DNA of 64,000 bases. Origin: Endotrypanum monterogeii. Its lineage: Eukaryota; Euglenozoa; Kinetoplastea; Trypanosomatida; Trypanosomatidae. The stretch covers positions 119,745-183,744 of the forward strand of contig CM007330.1 in NCBI GenBank assembly GCA_000333855.2, written 5' to 3'. The notes under the pieces are model-generated. The model saw nothing but the letters and a program-made list of their open reading frames with translations. It was not told where the DNA came from and made no database searches. Positions 50,401-60,398 of this stretch are shown here, piece after piece. The position numbers were made by a program, and so were the translations under genes. The stretch's first letter is position 1. Each line of letters opens with the position of its first letter.

Positions 50401-50759
50401 ATCGGAATTCTTCTCGCTTGCAGCTGGAGTTGTTGAAGGGATACAATGGCCTCGAGGTCTCTCTGGATGGCAAAGATGTAGTGAGAGGAGGTGTGGCTGG
50501 CTGCGTGACTGCTCGTACTGCTGGACCCACTAGTGCAGCGGCGACTACTGCTGGGGTTGTTTTTGCCGTCGCCGGCACGGTGATCGAAGGAGTTGGGTGA
50601 GGTGACTGACGAGGATGATGGTACATCCGCTGCCTGACGCCACCCATTGGGTGATGGCGGCGTACGGAAAGCAGCAGCAGGGGCACCTTTTTTTATATCC
50701 CGCTCATGTTCCCAGACCCCAACCCCCTCTGCAGCAGTCACTCCTAAAGCCCCAGACAT
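47496..50759 (-). CDS. Large disordered hypothetical protein, 1,087 aa
   Basis: Not recognised. The start is the ATG complementary to 50757-50759 (MSGALGVTAAEG); further upstream only a GTG continues the frame. The protein is dominated by Ser, Thr, Pro, Arg and His, with poly-His (RYHHHRHHHLSMEG), poly-Thr and many RxxS and SP/TP sites. Two probable helices stand out: YIFAIQRDLEAIVSLQQLQL near residue 95 and LVEYQRYLMQLEYQQRQHRE near residue 290, the second followed by a strongly basic RRHRRQRRK. Near the C-terminus LIGAALRDVVPVCRARQREV and ARE/VTRRRYQLL suggest another helix. No enzymatic domain or transmembrane segment. Possibly a cytoskeletal or nucleic-acid-associated scaffold, but no function is assigned. 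Confidence 0.82.
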   Translation of the reverse strand: MSGALGVTAAEGVGVWEHERDIKKGAPAAAFRTPPSPNGWRQAADVPSSSSVTSPNSFDHRAGDGKNNPSSSRRCTSGSSSTSSHAASHTSSHYIFAIQRDLEAIVSLQQLQLQARRIPIPSQANDLKTAPQTPMGLGGHRLESTLATGRQDHISAVDYADPAMHIHSIDHAKKKWLEAQGSANPTLPQPHSRKELHQTCQAPLPPEPAGVREATVSDTALQMSIGSWQPSLQRAEDNSFSLAPHDISGASIPATHFRQLEPQSAPPPPPSASPIPASLVEYQRYLMQLEYQQRQHREVLRRHRRQRRKETISSAPRGAAPMSVVADTKTPPRQRIGAGVMGKDRRDRSPPLAMMMKAIRQRRSGECGLHSVDMLDSETSSSDTSGTASSVTPRRYRHSQKRSYLSTASPPTATTAPSRHRSGGRRVSVTHGRGGSVGEGAGASATTMEKAPVVALAEESVRGRSRQGHLQPQRWQKTGVRGSVDNNRPLFMNQQRLITTVVKDKKSSNRPRHMAPLRVSPPSRTATLEPTPIDPVLHPTPAAAAWHKGRKSSPPVEAFADALLMDVGGSPGAAINDASTTVPPQVAMTTATHVATAVGGTATAPAPILLTTTTTSGAPVIAPCEVIDNCLSEADMTPAAAEDDKTWFHGSRERQKHMRRIGHPTSDTNTTSATPAWSTHLSPSQERGLHAVSAERSAGMRPKRGGATLAVTSTSADVTGVLRHPGTRVTAHSGDRQRPRSAEPTLAQGSNHLHRRVTRRRSPGAGATIPAAYIHPALTDAYNTQRYHHHRHHHLSMEGISSTTPEHGTGTPRSSRYRYNSSSTTRQRKHPRQSLKHPPCHPNGVETNGDGHVGAIKHSVDDTTRRKDSRAHRWAPSPKRYPPNGAITATGALNSPKKSGGAMGRSENLRPPPTSRSAAAIWRDVKLMWAPAPVAQAPFAAVYRYRPHPCPSTPFQVQQPHSPVHGDAPSSATAEATDNSARGHPPSLALGADGTGKQAPRTLARREGVAHCALSPSSPVTPQTLQQKTSPSAPPQCMTDSLIGAALRDVVPVCRARQREVAREVTRRRYQLLSTDVGGTVSSVRVY

Positions 50760-50931
50760 GTGCCCACCACGTATGCCCTTGCTCTCGCGTCTGTGTCTGC
50801 TTTTGCTGGAAGAGCCCGTCACGTTATCAGGGCACTGGTTGGGCAGATGTTGCTATGTTGTTTCGGGCCTGGTGAGCACCTCCTGCTGTTCCTGAGTTCT
50901 GCAGACGGATATGTATGCGTGTGTGGCCTTG

Positions 50932-50962
<31 letters not shown>

Positions 50963-51938
50963 CGTACGTGTGTGGGTGTGCGTGTATTTGATGTACGGTC
51001 GGTAGTGAGGGGGTTGGCTGTCTTTCTGCAGAGGTACAGAGCCACCAACGTTGTGCGCACTTTTTTTTTTTCGTCCGATGCGAAGCGGGGTGGGGGTGTG
51101 TGGGGAGCATGTATATGGGGTAAAGAAGGGCAGGGCAGGGCAGGGCAGGGGGGGTTGAGAGGAGGAGAGACAGGCTTCTATAGACGGAGGCGATTCTAGG
51201 CATCTGATGTCGGGGTGGGGGGAGGTCGTCAGGTGCGGAGGCTGGAGTCCATCTGCTTTATTGCCAGGGTGCTGTTGCATCTCCTCCCCTCCCCTCCCCC
51301 CCTCTGAATTTTTCTCTTCGGAAATGAAAGTCGATGAGTCGGCTGCACCGAGTGTTCAGTAGTGATTTTGGCTGAGATTAAGGCCCCAATTGCGTACGAG
51401 TCCTGGTGGTCATCTGCTCACCCGGGGGTGGGCTTGCACGCTTACGGGGTGGGGGGGGGGAGTCAAATGGTGCCCATATGTCGACGGGTGCCCACTTCCA
51501 GATGCACAGCATCACGAGGCCCGAATCCAAGGTAGGCTAAAAAAAAAAAACTCCCCCCCAAAATATATAAACATAATCTGAACAAAGGGTGAGAGAAACA
51601 GGGGGGGGGACATCCTTCCTTATCGGCTGTCTGGCTGGAGCGTGTCGCATTATAGAAAAAGAGGGGAGGCGTGAGATAAAAAAAAAAAAAAGGACGAATG
51701 CGTCAAGCATAACATGTGTTACTTTAGAGAGAGAGAGAGAGAGTGTGTGTACTGCTGAGGAAGGGGGTCTAGAGCGACGAGGCGCTTCTACTCTGGCAAG
51801 GTGAATCATCATCTAGGTGTCTTTCACTTCTCTCATACCACTATATCAATACACTGTGCTCATGCCGCACGACTACAAACGCGTGCTGCCTTTCTTTCTT
51901 TTCTCCCGATCGATATCCGTGTGGTGGTACAACTGTCA
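50760..51938. other. Intergenic spacer between FKBP and the disordered protein
   Basis: TA run 50935-50960, T-run 51061-51071, GGGCA array 51127-51155, A-runs 51540-51550 and 51679-51691, GA run 51727-51742. The array of four or more GGGCA units is a possible G-quadruplex on the plus strand. No gene supported. Confidence 0.7.
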
Positions 51939-52406
51939 CTACAGTTCCGCGTAGGTGGTGGAGAGGGCCTGCTCGAGATTTCTGTGACCCTCCGCACCAG
52001 GCTTGCCGCCTTCCGTCACCTTCAGCAGGCGGATCTTGAACACGAGAAGCGCATTCGGTGGAATGACAGCACCGGCACCGCGCGAGCCGTAGGCCAGCTC
52101 CGGGGGCAGGTACACCTCCCATTCCTCTCCCTCCACCATGTACTGAAGGGCTTCAGTCCATCCCTTGATCACTTGCTTCGGTGCAAACGTGGCGGGGCTT
52201 CCGCGATCCATCGAGCTGTCAAAGACCTTCCCGCTTGAAAGGGACCCGTGGTAGTGGACCGAGCAGCGGTCTGACACATTCGGCGACAGCTTCGAGGTGA
52301 CGTCCGTCACCTTTGTCAGTATCTTGAAGCGCATGCCGCTGGGCAGCTTATGGACACCAGGCTTTGTGTCTACACTGGCCAAGAATTTCTCGTCGTCTGC
52401 GTTCAT
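51939..52406 (-). CDS. FKBP-type peptidyl-prolyl cis-trans isomerase
   Basis: Protein-folding isomerase with an FK506-binding fold. The 155-residue product starts MNADDEKFLASVDTKPGVHK (ATG complement of 52404-52406), the short lead-in seen in FkpA/MIP-type FKBPs. The FKBP domain covers about residues 20-130: CSVHYHGSLSSGKVFDSS (the Tyr and Asp of the pocket), FAPKQVIKGWTEALQYM (pocket Trp), WEVYLPPELAYGSRGAGAVI and PPNALLVFKIRLLKV. The usual Phe positions are largely kept. A 25-residue tail of unknown role follows. There is no signal peptide, so cytosolic. An upstream ATG-less extension (FVFVGPLSQILK) is not used. Confidence 0.95.
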   Translation of the reverse strand: MNADDEKFLASVDTKPGVHKLPSGMRFKILTKVTDVTSKLSPNVSDRCSVHYHGSLSSGKVFDSSMDRGSPATFAPKQVIKGWTEALQYMVEGEEWEVYLPPELAYGSRGAGAVIPPNALLVFKIRLLKVTEGGKPGAEGHRNLEQALSTTYAEL

Positions 52407-53536
52407 CTTCAGAATCTGAGAGAGAGGCCCAACAAAAACAAAATATATCACTATTTAAGAATAGTCTGGGAGAGTCCGCAGTGCACAAAGGGATAAGTTT
52501 TCTGTTGGGTGGCGTCGTAGCAGAAGGTCAATACCCCACAATCCACACCCCACCACCCGTGTTCACATACACACACACACACACACACGAACAGAAAGAA
52601 AGGTGTATTTAGGTTTATGGACGCGGGGATCCAAACCAGAGGAGGAGGAGGAGGGGGGGGGAAGGATGCAACTGTGAGGATTACTTCTTGCTTTCCCGCA
52701 TACTAGACGCTGCAAGCGCCGTCTTGGAGCTTCGCGGACACAAGGGATGGGGGCAGGGACACCGAACAAATGTTGTTCACACATACGCGCACAGCTGAGA
52801 CATGCAAACAGGACCCATACACAACTCACGAGCGATACAAGCGAGAATAATAACAACGCTGTCTCCGAATTGTGGAACATGTGCCTAATGTGCTGCAGCG
52901 ATGTTCAAAGCCACTCGTCATGTCTTCCTCCAGGAGGAAGTGACCCCAAATCTTAGGGAAGCACTCAAAGGCATGGGGGGGGAGGGAGGGAGCGTGGGGG
53001 AAAGAGGGTACCCTCCCTGTCCTTGCCTCTGTGTATATTTCGCTCTTTTCTTCTTCTGTGTAGGTATGTTGGGCTGTACATGCACGTAACAAACGAAAAA
53101 TAAATAGGAAAACAGTAGGGGTGGGGGTGGGGGTGGGGAGACTCGAGTCGCCCCCTCCCCCCCCACCCATTCACATCGCCCTGACGAAGGGAGTTGCATC
53201 TGACCAAGCAAAGAATGAAGGAGGACGCGGGAAGCGGCGGGGGTGGGATGGAGAGAAGCGTTGCGCACACACAAGCGCATGTGTCCATATGGGGCATAGA
53301 GGCCACTGCTCACCCCACCATGAGGACAACACAACAGCAAGAAATATACGGGCTGGAGGTTCAGGTTTTCCCTCCCCTACACATGTTTGTTGAAGTCGAA
53401 GAAAGAGGGCGAGTAGTCTACATGGGGGCATCTCCGGGAGGACACGAGAGGGATATATATGATGTGGATGTGTCTACATGTGGATATGTGTGTCGACGGG
53501 GTGTGGTGAGGGCACACGCTCACACAGCCCTTCGCC
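52407..53536. other. Intergenic spacer upstream of FKBP
   Basis: CA run 52569-52588, GGA run 52639-52660, imperfect G/C inverted repeat 53117-53168 around the palindrome gactcgagtc. A minus-strand frame at 52563-52880 begins with a hydrophobic stretch but has no other support. Confidence 0.65.
53117..53168. repeat. Imperfect inverted repeat centred on gactcgagtc
   Basis: A GGGGT array on the left and CCCCT/CCCCA array on the right flank the 10-base palindrome at 53140-53149; pairing is interrupted by a few mismatches. Confidence 0.5.
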
Positions 53537-56500
53537 TCACTCGTTGTAGAGGTTAGCCCACTCCTCTAAATTGGCGTCGGCGTCAACGACATCGTCATCA
53601 CTCTCACGGTTACCACTCGCCTTGATCACACCGTGTGGGTCACAAATGGCGCTGTAGATCGCGACCCGCTTCACGTGCTGATCATCCTCCATATACTGCC
53701 GCTCCAACAGACATATAGTTTCGAGCTCTGTGAACTGATCTTGCCAGATCAGTTGCCACACCTCCTCTTGCTGAAGTCGCTTGCGCGCGCAGTGGGCTGC
53801 TTCGGCAGCACGATGACGACGCTCACGCCGCGCGAGGAACGCGCGCCATGCCTGTTGAATACGAAGCGTCATTTTGCCCAAAAACGCGAGCGCGGCGGCC
53901 GCCTCCGCCGCGGCTGCGGCAATCCGCTGCCGCATCTGACGTCGACGCACTGCGCGCTGGAGGGCAGTGGCGGCTATCTCTTCTCGTAACTCGCGCGTTG
54001 CGGTGGCTCGCACCACCAGTTTCTCGGACAGCATCGCTCGCCGTTTCTGCTGCACCAAGGCTTCGGAGGCGTTTGCACGTAGCAGGGCCTGTGATAGACA
54101 TATTGCGCGTAGGCGGAGAGCTTGAAGGGCTGCGGCCGCCGCGCGCTGTCTCGCTTGCTCCTTCACATACATCCGACGTGCTTCTGCTCTGGCCAGGGCA
54201 CCGCGGCCGGCTGCTTGAATGAGAAATAGATTTTCCATGAATGTTCGTCCTTGGCGTGCTTTGATGCGTCGTGCGAGGAGTTGTGACTGGGCACTGCGGC
54301 TGAAGCACTGCACGAGGCGAATGACCCTATAGGTCCGCGCTTCGAGCGCCACCCGATCCTCGTTCACCGTATTGCGCAGCTGGCGGAGATAGCGGAGCTG
54401 ACGTCCTGTGGCGTAGTGTCTCCAGGCTTTCTGGATGCACGTCGCCGACGTGCGCATCTGTCGAGCGCGTTCCACTGCCAGTTCGAGACGACGATGCTCG
54501 AGAACACCATGCCAGTTCAATGCAATGCGTCGTGCCGCCTCTGTCCTGTTCTCTTGTTCTTCTAAGGCCTCACGTTGAAGGCGGGACTGGCGCCTGGTAT
54601 ATTCTTGCAGCACGATCGCCAGCACTGTCGTGGCGGTATCCAGGTTCCTGCGAAGTGCAAGTGTCTCGGCTTCACGGGTTTCGCGCAACTCCACCATGCG
54701 TCTGCGCGTTAGGATGCCGCGCACATGTTTTTGAATGGTGGTTGCGGCGTGAGCTTTTCGGTGAGCCTCTGCCTGGAGACGCCTTTGCGCTTCCACCTCT
54801 ACCGTGCGGCGGCGCCAGTATGCCTTCTCGACGACCACGCGGCGCCACCACTGCTGGACCTTGACGGCGTTGATCATATACAGTTGCAGCCGCGAGTCGT
54901 GGGCAAGGTTTAGCTCTTTGCGCAGGCGGCGCCGCTCGCGCTGTCGCTCCAGCCATTGCCGCGCGGTTCGAGTCAGTCGCTGTGCGGCCGCGATCTGTAG
55001 CACCTCCTGCTCTCGCCTAAGATTGTTAGCCTCGGCACGCGCACGCAGAGCTGCCTGACGCCGGCGCTGCTCCACTGCGCATGCGAGAAGACCCTCGATC
55101 GCGAGAGCAGCCGCCTTCTGGATGACGTAGACATATTTGTAAAGGATTTGCTGACGGTTGTGCAAAATCTCTCGCGCCTTGCTCGAGCGCCACAAACTTT
55201 GAATCACTCGTGCAGCCTTCACACGCCGCTGGTTGATCTCGGCATAGTACCTCATGATCTCGCGCTGGTGACGCGCGTTGCGCTCCGGTAGCGTCTCTTC
55301 TTCCTCCTCCTCCTCCTCCTCTTCCTCTTCTTCCCCGTCTTCAGTATTTTTCTTGGAGTCCGTCGAGTCGGCGGATTGCATTTGGGTTTGGGACCCGTGC
55401 CTCTTGAGTTGTCGACTGCTGCCGTCGCGGCCACTGATACTGCCGTCGCTGCCACTGATACTGCCGTGATCTCTGACCCTGCGGTCGCTGCCACTGATAC
55501 TGCCGTGATCTCTGACCCTGCGGTCGCTGCCACTGATACTGCCGTGATCTCTGACCCTGCCATCGCTGCCACTGATACTGCCGTGATCTCTGACCCTGCC
55601 ATCGCTGCCACTGATACTGCCGTGATCTCTGACCCTGCCATCGCTGCCACTGATACTGCCATAATCTCTGACCCTGCCGCTGTCGCTGGAGACTCTGCGG
55701 ACCCCACCGGTACTGGGATTCGATGTGGAGACAAGCGACGGCAGTGGGCCAGCAACTCCTATATCGTCAGCGCTACCACCGTCCCCGTTTTGTGGTTGTT
55801 TCTCCCCCAGCAAGGAGCTTGGCGGAACATGTTTTACGGTGTAACCGAGATCGATCGGCGCGCTGTCGCCAAGCGTGTCTCTGAGAGTTGCTTCCAGGTC
55901 CTCCTTCTCCTTCTCGGGATCTTTTGATGCAGCAGTCTCGTTTCGCTTCGACAGAGAAGATGCATCACCACCGGTGCGCGGGCTCGTTGGTAGGGGTTCT
56001 GCTCTATCTGCTGCTTGAGAAGGCGGGGGTGGTAGTAGATTCCGGTCGCGTTTTTTCCGCTTACGCACGTTGCCGTCGGCGTCAGTCCGCGAGGACGACG
56101 CCCCGTCGGCGGGTGCGGCCTTTGATATAGCCGAGAGCAGCAGTTCAGCCTTGGTGAGCGGCAGTTTGCTTTGCTTCTTGCGGCTAGAGGGGCTATTGGA
56201 TTCCGTTGCCTCGGAGGTGTTCTGTTTATTGGAGGCTGTGTAGTCCTGGACGGCGCTGCGCAGTGAGAAAGCATCTGCGGGATTCTCCAGTTGGTAGAAG
56301 CTCTTCAACGAACGACCACCCGGCAGCGGGGCAGCCGACATGAGTTCTCGCGGTGGACGCCCGGAATGCGGCTTAGCAGTGTTGGCGTGGAAGGACGCTG
56401 AGGTGTTATGCGTAAGGGACGAACGTTGTCGATTCGTAGCGAGGAGTCCCCTTGACAGCGCTGTCCCGGCGGCCTGCGGAGGTGGATGCGTCAGCGATTT

Positions 56501-58402
56501 CGGCTGCTGCAATGCTACAGGAGTGAACGCTGTCAGAACTGGCGGCGGAGGGGGCCGATGTGTTGAATGCGCGGACGCGGGTGGCAATGGCTGAGGGGTG
56601 GTGGCGGAGAACTGTGGTATCTGTTGCGGTAGGCGCGATGGAAGGGGTGGCAAGCGGTTCAGAGTGCCAGTCGGCATGTACTGCTGCTGCTGCTGCTGCT
56701 GCGGGCGCGGTGGCAATGGGGTTGCTTGGATACCGAAGTTCGCCGTGAGAGGGTGATGTATGGCCGACGACATCGCCATCAGAGCTGGCGCAGATGTCAC
56801 CACACGCGTTTTCAGTGCCGGTGCAAGAGGTGGCCGCTCGGTAGATGCGGCCACGCCCGAGCTGGGCTGTTGCGCAGAAGCTGCTTCGACCACTGGGTGC
56901 GCGCTGCCCAGGACCTGCCTCCCAAGCGAGTAGGCTTCCTTATAGCATTGCAGCTCTCTCGACTGCAGGTTCGATGCAATAGCATTGGGGTCACCAGGAG
57001 AGCAGGCGCAGGCAGAGCCGAGCAGGAGGAGGACTCCTGGCAAGAACGCCCGCCCGACTGCTGAGGTGGGCCAGAGCGTGCGTAGTGCTCGCTCCACCTG
57101 GCGGCATCGTTCCCCGACTTGCGCAAAGACAAAAGATCCGTTTTGATTGGTGTTTACGGTTTCTGCGCTCACAGTTGCCGTCGCCGCCGTGAGCCACACA
57201 ATTTGTACTTCACCGCAGGCGTCGTGCTCGGGGGACATCTCTGCTTGCACATTCAGAAGAAAGTCTTTGCCAGACCCCTGTGCCGGTGGCACTGCGCCAC
57301 CGGCAGACGAGGCAGCAAGACTGGCGCTCACGTAGCGGGCCACATGTGTCTCCCACTTGACGATACGCTCTGTGATCTGACGTGCGGACGACAACGCAGC
57401 TACCACTGCTGTCGCAGGTGCTGCCGTCTGGCAAGGCGTTGGCGGAGTGTTTGCGCATCGTACGCTTTGATTTATGATAACATGTGAGGCACGCCAGAGC
57501 CACACCGGCAACACCGTGGTGGGACATGACTTTGGATAGGTCGGAGATGCGTCCGCAGTTCCTCCGACAGGGTGCGAGGCCGCCTGCTGGCGTTCCGCGT
57601 GCGCTTCCAGCATCGCAATTGTCCGTGGCATCTGCACAATACCCAAGGCGACTGCAACTGTCATTAGCGGCGGTGGGACTCCTTCCTCACTTGGAGAGAG
57701 CTTCAGGTATTCTGCAATACGGGCTCCTGCGCTGCCAGTTGCGACTGCCGCACAAACATCGCGAAGCGCTATCACGAGGAGGTGCAAGTCACGCTGGAGT
57801 GTCCATCTTCTGCGCAGCAGCAATGCCAGCTGCACAAGATCGGAAGGACATACCACGAGGCCGGACGCGGAGGCAGCTGCGGCGTCACCACCTTTCCTGG
57901 CGGAGGCTGACGCCCCTTCGAGTGCTGTCTCCAGTTGTTGCGTGACGAGGACTTGCCAATCTGATGGAAGAGACCCCACAAGCACAGAAAGTGAGCTCGC
58001 CAAGTTTTTTACTGCATCTGGCGAGGCGCCAGCACTGCTGCTTTCGAGATTTAAAACAGCTTGCATCTCCAGGCACCTCTGAAGCAGCGATCCAGCAGTT
58101 ACAGCGGCCGTGCTGCCCTGTTGCAGTAGTGCACTATTGAAGGACTTCGGTAATCCTCTCAACTCCGCGGTCAGGGTTCCACCGAATGCGGTGGTCAAAT
58201 ATGCCTCAGCCTCTTCCGCGAGTTGCGTAGCCTTGGCATGTATGTCGTACAACAGCACGTATGCGGAACGAATAGGCCCTGAGTTGTTGCCGACAGATGG
58301 TTTGTCCGCTGTTTCCTGTGCGGTGGTGCGGAACACGAGGGAGGCCTTTGAAGAGGAGACCAGACCTCCCGACCCTACGGAGAGACGCTTGCCTGGCTGC
58401 AT
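53537..58402 (-). CDS. Large IQ-motif (calmodulin-binding) protein with 13-residue tandem repeats, 1,621 aa
   Basis: Probably a cytoskeletal or flagellar calmodulin-binding protein; not a named family. ATG is the complement of 58400-58402. Residues 1-500 form a mostly helical, conserved-looking N-terminal region (GPIRSAYVLLYDIHAKATQL). Residues 500-890 are Pro/Gln/Ser-rich with a poly-Gln. Six tandem copies of VRDHGSISGSDGR (first copy with Y) sit at about 910-990, then an acidic E-run. From about 1070 on, a long basic helix carries repeated IQ-like motifs: RVIQSLWRSSKAREIL, TTIQKHVRGILTRRRM, TCIQKAWRHYATGRQLRYL and LRIQQAWRAFLARRERR, typical of myosin-neck or ASPM-like light-chain binding. 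No motor, kinase or membrane domain. The C-terminus has acidic DDDVVDADANLEEW. Confidence 0.88.
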   Translation of the reverse strand: MQPGKRLSVGSGGLVSSSKASLVFRTTAQETADKPSVGNNSGPIRSAYVLLYDIHAKATQLAEEAEAYLTTAFGGTLTAELRGLPKSFNSALLQQGSTAAVTAGSLLQRCLEMQAVLNLESSSAGASPDAVKNLASSLSVLVGSLPSDWQVLVTQQLETALEGASASARKGGDAAAASASGLVVCPSDLVQLALLLRRRWTLQRDLHLLVIALRDVCAAVATGSAGARIAEYLKLSPSEEGVPPPLMTVAVALGIVQMPRTIAMLEAHAERQQAASHPVGGTADASPTYPKSCPTTVLPVWLWRASHVIINQSVRCANTPPTPCQTAAPATAVVAALSSARQITERIVKWETHVARYVSASLAASSAGGAVPPAQGSGKDFLLNVQAEMSPEHDACGEVQIVWLTAATATVSAETVNTNQNGSFVFAQVGERCRQVERALRTLWPTSAVGRAFLPGVLLLLGSACACSPGDPNAIASNLQSRELQCYKEAYSLGRQVLGSAHPVVEAASAQQPSSGVAASTERPPLAPALKTRVVTSAPALMAMSSAIHHPLTANFGIQATPLPPRPQQQQQQQYMPTGTLNRLPPLPSRLPQQIPQFSATTPQPLPPASAHSTHRPPPPPVLTAFTPVALQQPKSLTHPPPQAAGTALSRGLLATNRQRSSLTHNTSASFHANTAKPHSGRPPRELMSAAPLPGGRSLKSFYQLENPADAFSLRSAVQDYTASNKQNTSEATESNSPSSRKKQSKLPLTKAELLLSAISKAAPADGASSSRTDADGNVRKRKKRDRNLLPPPPSQAADRAEPLPTSPRTGGDASSLSKRNETAASKDPEKEKEDLEATLRDTLGDSAPIDLGYTVKHVPPSSLLGEKQPQNGDGGSADDIGVAGPLPSLVSTSNPSTGGVRRVSSDSGRVRDYGSISGSDGRVRDHGSISGSDGRVRDHGSISGSDGRVRDHGSISGSDRRVRDHGSISGSDRRVRDHGSISGSDGSISGRDGSSRQLKRHGSQTQMQSADSTDSKKNTEDGEEEEEEEEEEEEETLPERNARHQREIMRYYAEINQRRVKAARVIQSLWRSSKAREILHNRQQILYKYVYVIQKAAALAIEGLLACAVEQRRRQAALRARAEANNLRREQEVLQIAAAQRLTRTARQWLERQRERRRLRKELNLAHDSRLQLYMINAVKVQQWWRRVVVEKAYWRRRTVEVEAQRRLQAEAHRKAHAATTIQKHVRGILTRRRMVELRETREAETLALRRNLDTATTVLAIVLQEYTRRQSRLQREALEEQENRTEAARRIALNWHGVLEHRRLELAVERARQMRTSATCIQKAWRHYATGRQLRYLRQLRNTVNEDRVALEARTYRVIRLVQCFSRSAQSQLLARRIKARQGRTFMENLFLIQAAGRGALARAEARRMYVKEQARQRAAAAALQALRLRAICLSQALLRANASEALVQQKRRAMLSEKLVVRATATRELREEIAATALQRAVRRRQMRQRIAAAAAEAAAALAFLGKMTLRIQQAWRAFLARRERRHRAAEAAHCARKRLQQEEVWQLIWQDQFTELETICLLERQYMEDDQHVKRVAIYSAICDPHGVIKASGNRESDDDVVDADANLEEWANLYNE
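55425..55680. repeat. 39-nt in-frame tandem repeat in the IQ-motif gene
   Basis: About six units with core gatctctgaccctg and cactgatactgccgt, differing mainly at one or two sites (ccatcgctgc versus cggtcgctgc). The unit length is a multiple of three, so copy-number change keeps the frame. Confidence 0.92.
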
Positions 58403-60398
58403 CGTCCCTCCCTCCGTTTCTTTCTCGCTTCACAAAAGTGTTTTTTTTTTTTTGCAAACACAAAGTCGCGTGCCGCCCCCGCCCCTCCCTTCGCTGTGTG
58501 AGGTATGAAAAGAAAAGTGACGGCGCAGTAGACAGGGATGTGTGTGTGTGTATGTGTGCGCGTTGGAAGGGGTGTGTGTGTGCCGCTCACAGTCACAGAA
58601 ACCACAAACAGCCCCCCAAGTAACGTTTGTTTAGTTTGCGAAGTCTGCCTCCTCCTCCTCCTCCTCCTTCTTCAGCTTCCCGCGCGAGAATGATACAGGA
58701 AGAAAGAAGACAGCACCACCAGGAGCTTCACAGCGCCGAGATGTAGATGTGTATTCGGAGGGGTTGATGGCATACAGAGACACAATGCGTGGAACGGGAG
58801 ATGGAGAGAGTGGGAGACTTTGGTGGTGGCAGATTTGCATAGGCGAGTTCACCTTAGTTTAGACCGCATACGTGCGTACATACATAAATACACAGCGTCG
58901 AGGCCATATCCCCAGAGATACGCCCAGAGCGTCCGTGTGCGAGAGGTACCTCATGCGGGTCTTCTCGTTGCATGCTTTGGTGGCGCGTAGTTCAGTTCAA
59001 CGAAACATCTTCGGAGGGGGAGGAGGGGAGGGGGGATTGGATTCACGTGTACACCGCAAATTGCCCCACACAGAGGTAAGCTTTGGCACTACATCGGCTT
59101 TGCACCGCTGCCTTGCAGTCTCCAGAGCCTCCCTTCCTTTCTTTGAAAAAAAAACCCTCCTTCTAGGGAGGGCTCGATGTTTTTCTTGGAGCCACATCAC
59201 CAGGACACCACTGCTCCAATCCACTTCAACAGACACACCCACATCGTGTAATGCCCTGACAAAGAAGAGGGGGTACTGGAGTAAGGATGGGCAACACCAC
59301 AAAAAGAAAAAAACGTACACCTGAGGGGATAGTTGAGCATCGGAAGACGACAGAGAGACGAGTGGGGTGTAGGGTCACGGAGCGCGCACACACACACAGA
59401 AAGACAGACAGAAGCAACAAATATCATTGGTGACAGAGTTGACGAAACACAGCAACTAAAACATACGGGACATACATAACTTCATTGAAAAGAAAAATAT
59501 ATATATATATATATATATATTTATTTATAGAGAGAGGTGGATATTTGAGTAACAAGTGTCAGGAGGGGTGGGCGAAGGGGAGAGCTTGTAGCACTCCTCC
59601 CCCCTTTTTTCTCCTTTCATTGAATTCTTGTCAATTCGCATCCACTCCATCACTTATGTGCACAACACCTCTCTGCTTCTTTTCCGTGCATCTTTTTTTT
59701 TTTGTCCCTTCACAATGCTCGGCCGCGCTCTGCTGCTATCGCATCTCTACTTCGCACTTCCCATTCTTGCATTCCTCGATAGAGACAGAGAGACGAGGAG
59801 GAGGAGGAGGGGAGAGTCATGACGCTGCAAGTACTCTCCGCAGTGTATATGGTGAATGAATACACACACACAGACCTCTGATTTCATTTTTATTTTTCTC
59901 TCTTTTTTTTTTTTGGAAAAGATAAAGGAGGCTAGTCTTGCTTCTTGACCCTCGCTCTCCTCTCCTCCCTCTTCCTCTCCCTCTCACATGTTCTGTTGCA
60001 TCTCCTGTCCTTGGCGACGTTGCCGACCGTTTAGCTGAAGGAATGCAAGCATAAAAAAAAAAAAATATGGCTTCTTCGTGGTTGGTGTGAGGGCCTGTGT
60101 CCTTCGTGATTTCCTTTACCTTCTCCCTCTCTCCTCATCCATCCGCCTGTGTGTGTGTGAAGGGAGGGAGGGAGGGAGGGGGGGAGGGGGGGTGGGTGGG
60201 GGATAAGAAATTGCAGACACAAGATGGGGGAAGTGAGCGCCTCGAGGGGAGGCGGCGTACCATCCGAGTCACATTTTCTACTTCCGCGCATTCTTCCTCG
60301 TGTTTCCCCCCTCGTTTCTGCATACAAACAGAAACACACACACACACACACACAGCACCTTTTGCCCTCATTCGCTACAGAGTTGTTTTCTATGCACT
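58403..60398. other. Intergenic spacer between RAB11 and the IQ-motif gene
   Basis: 2 kb. T-run 58440-58453 (A-run in mRNA sense), TA run 59496-59521, T-runs 59692-59703 and 59904-59915, G-run array 60160-60204, CA run 60332-60353. One weak small ORF (58631-58840) is listed separately; nothing else is supported. Confidence 0.65.
58631..58840 (-). CDS. Weak candidate small ORF, 69 aa
   Basis: From MQICHHQSLPLSPSPVPRIV to a highly acidic end (KLKKEEEEEEADFAN). The frame is free of the tyrosine/isoleucine or proline low complexity typical of neighbouring spacer frames, and the middle (SLYAINPSEYTSTSRRCEAP) looks protein-like. There is no recognisable domain. The acidic tail is just a translated CTC repeat, so this may equally be UTR. 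Confidence 0.22.
   Translation of the reverse strand: MQICHHQSLPLSPSPVPRIVSLYAINPSEYTSTSRRCEAPGGAVFFLPVSFSRGKLKKEEEEEEADFAN

Noticed and set aside
50760..50822. 21-codon upstream start for the 1,087-residue protein
   Set aside because: The codon is GTG, not ATG; nuclear kinetoplastid genes start at ATG.
52563..52880. 105-codon minus-strand ORF starting with a hydrophobic stretch
   Set aside because: The rest is repeat-derived (poly-Ser, poly-VC), and no ATG-proximal splice signal or family match was seen.
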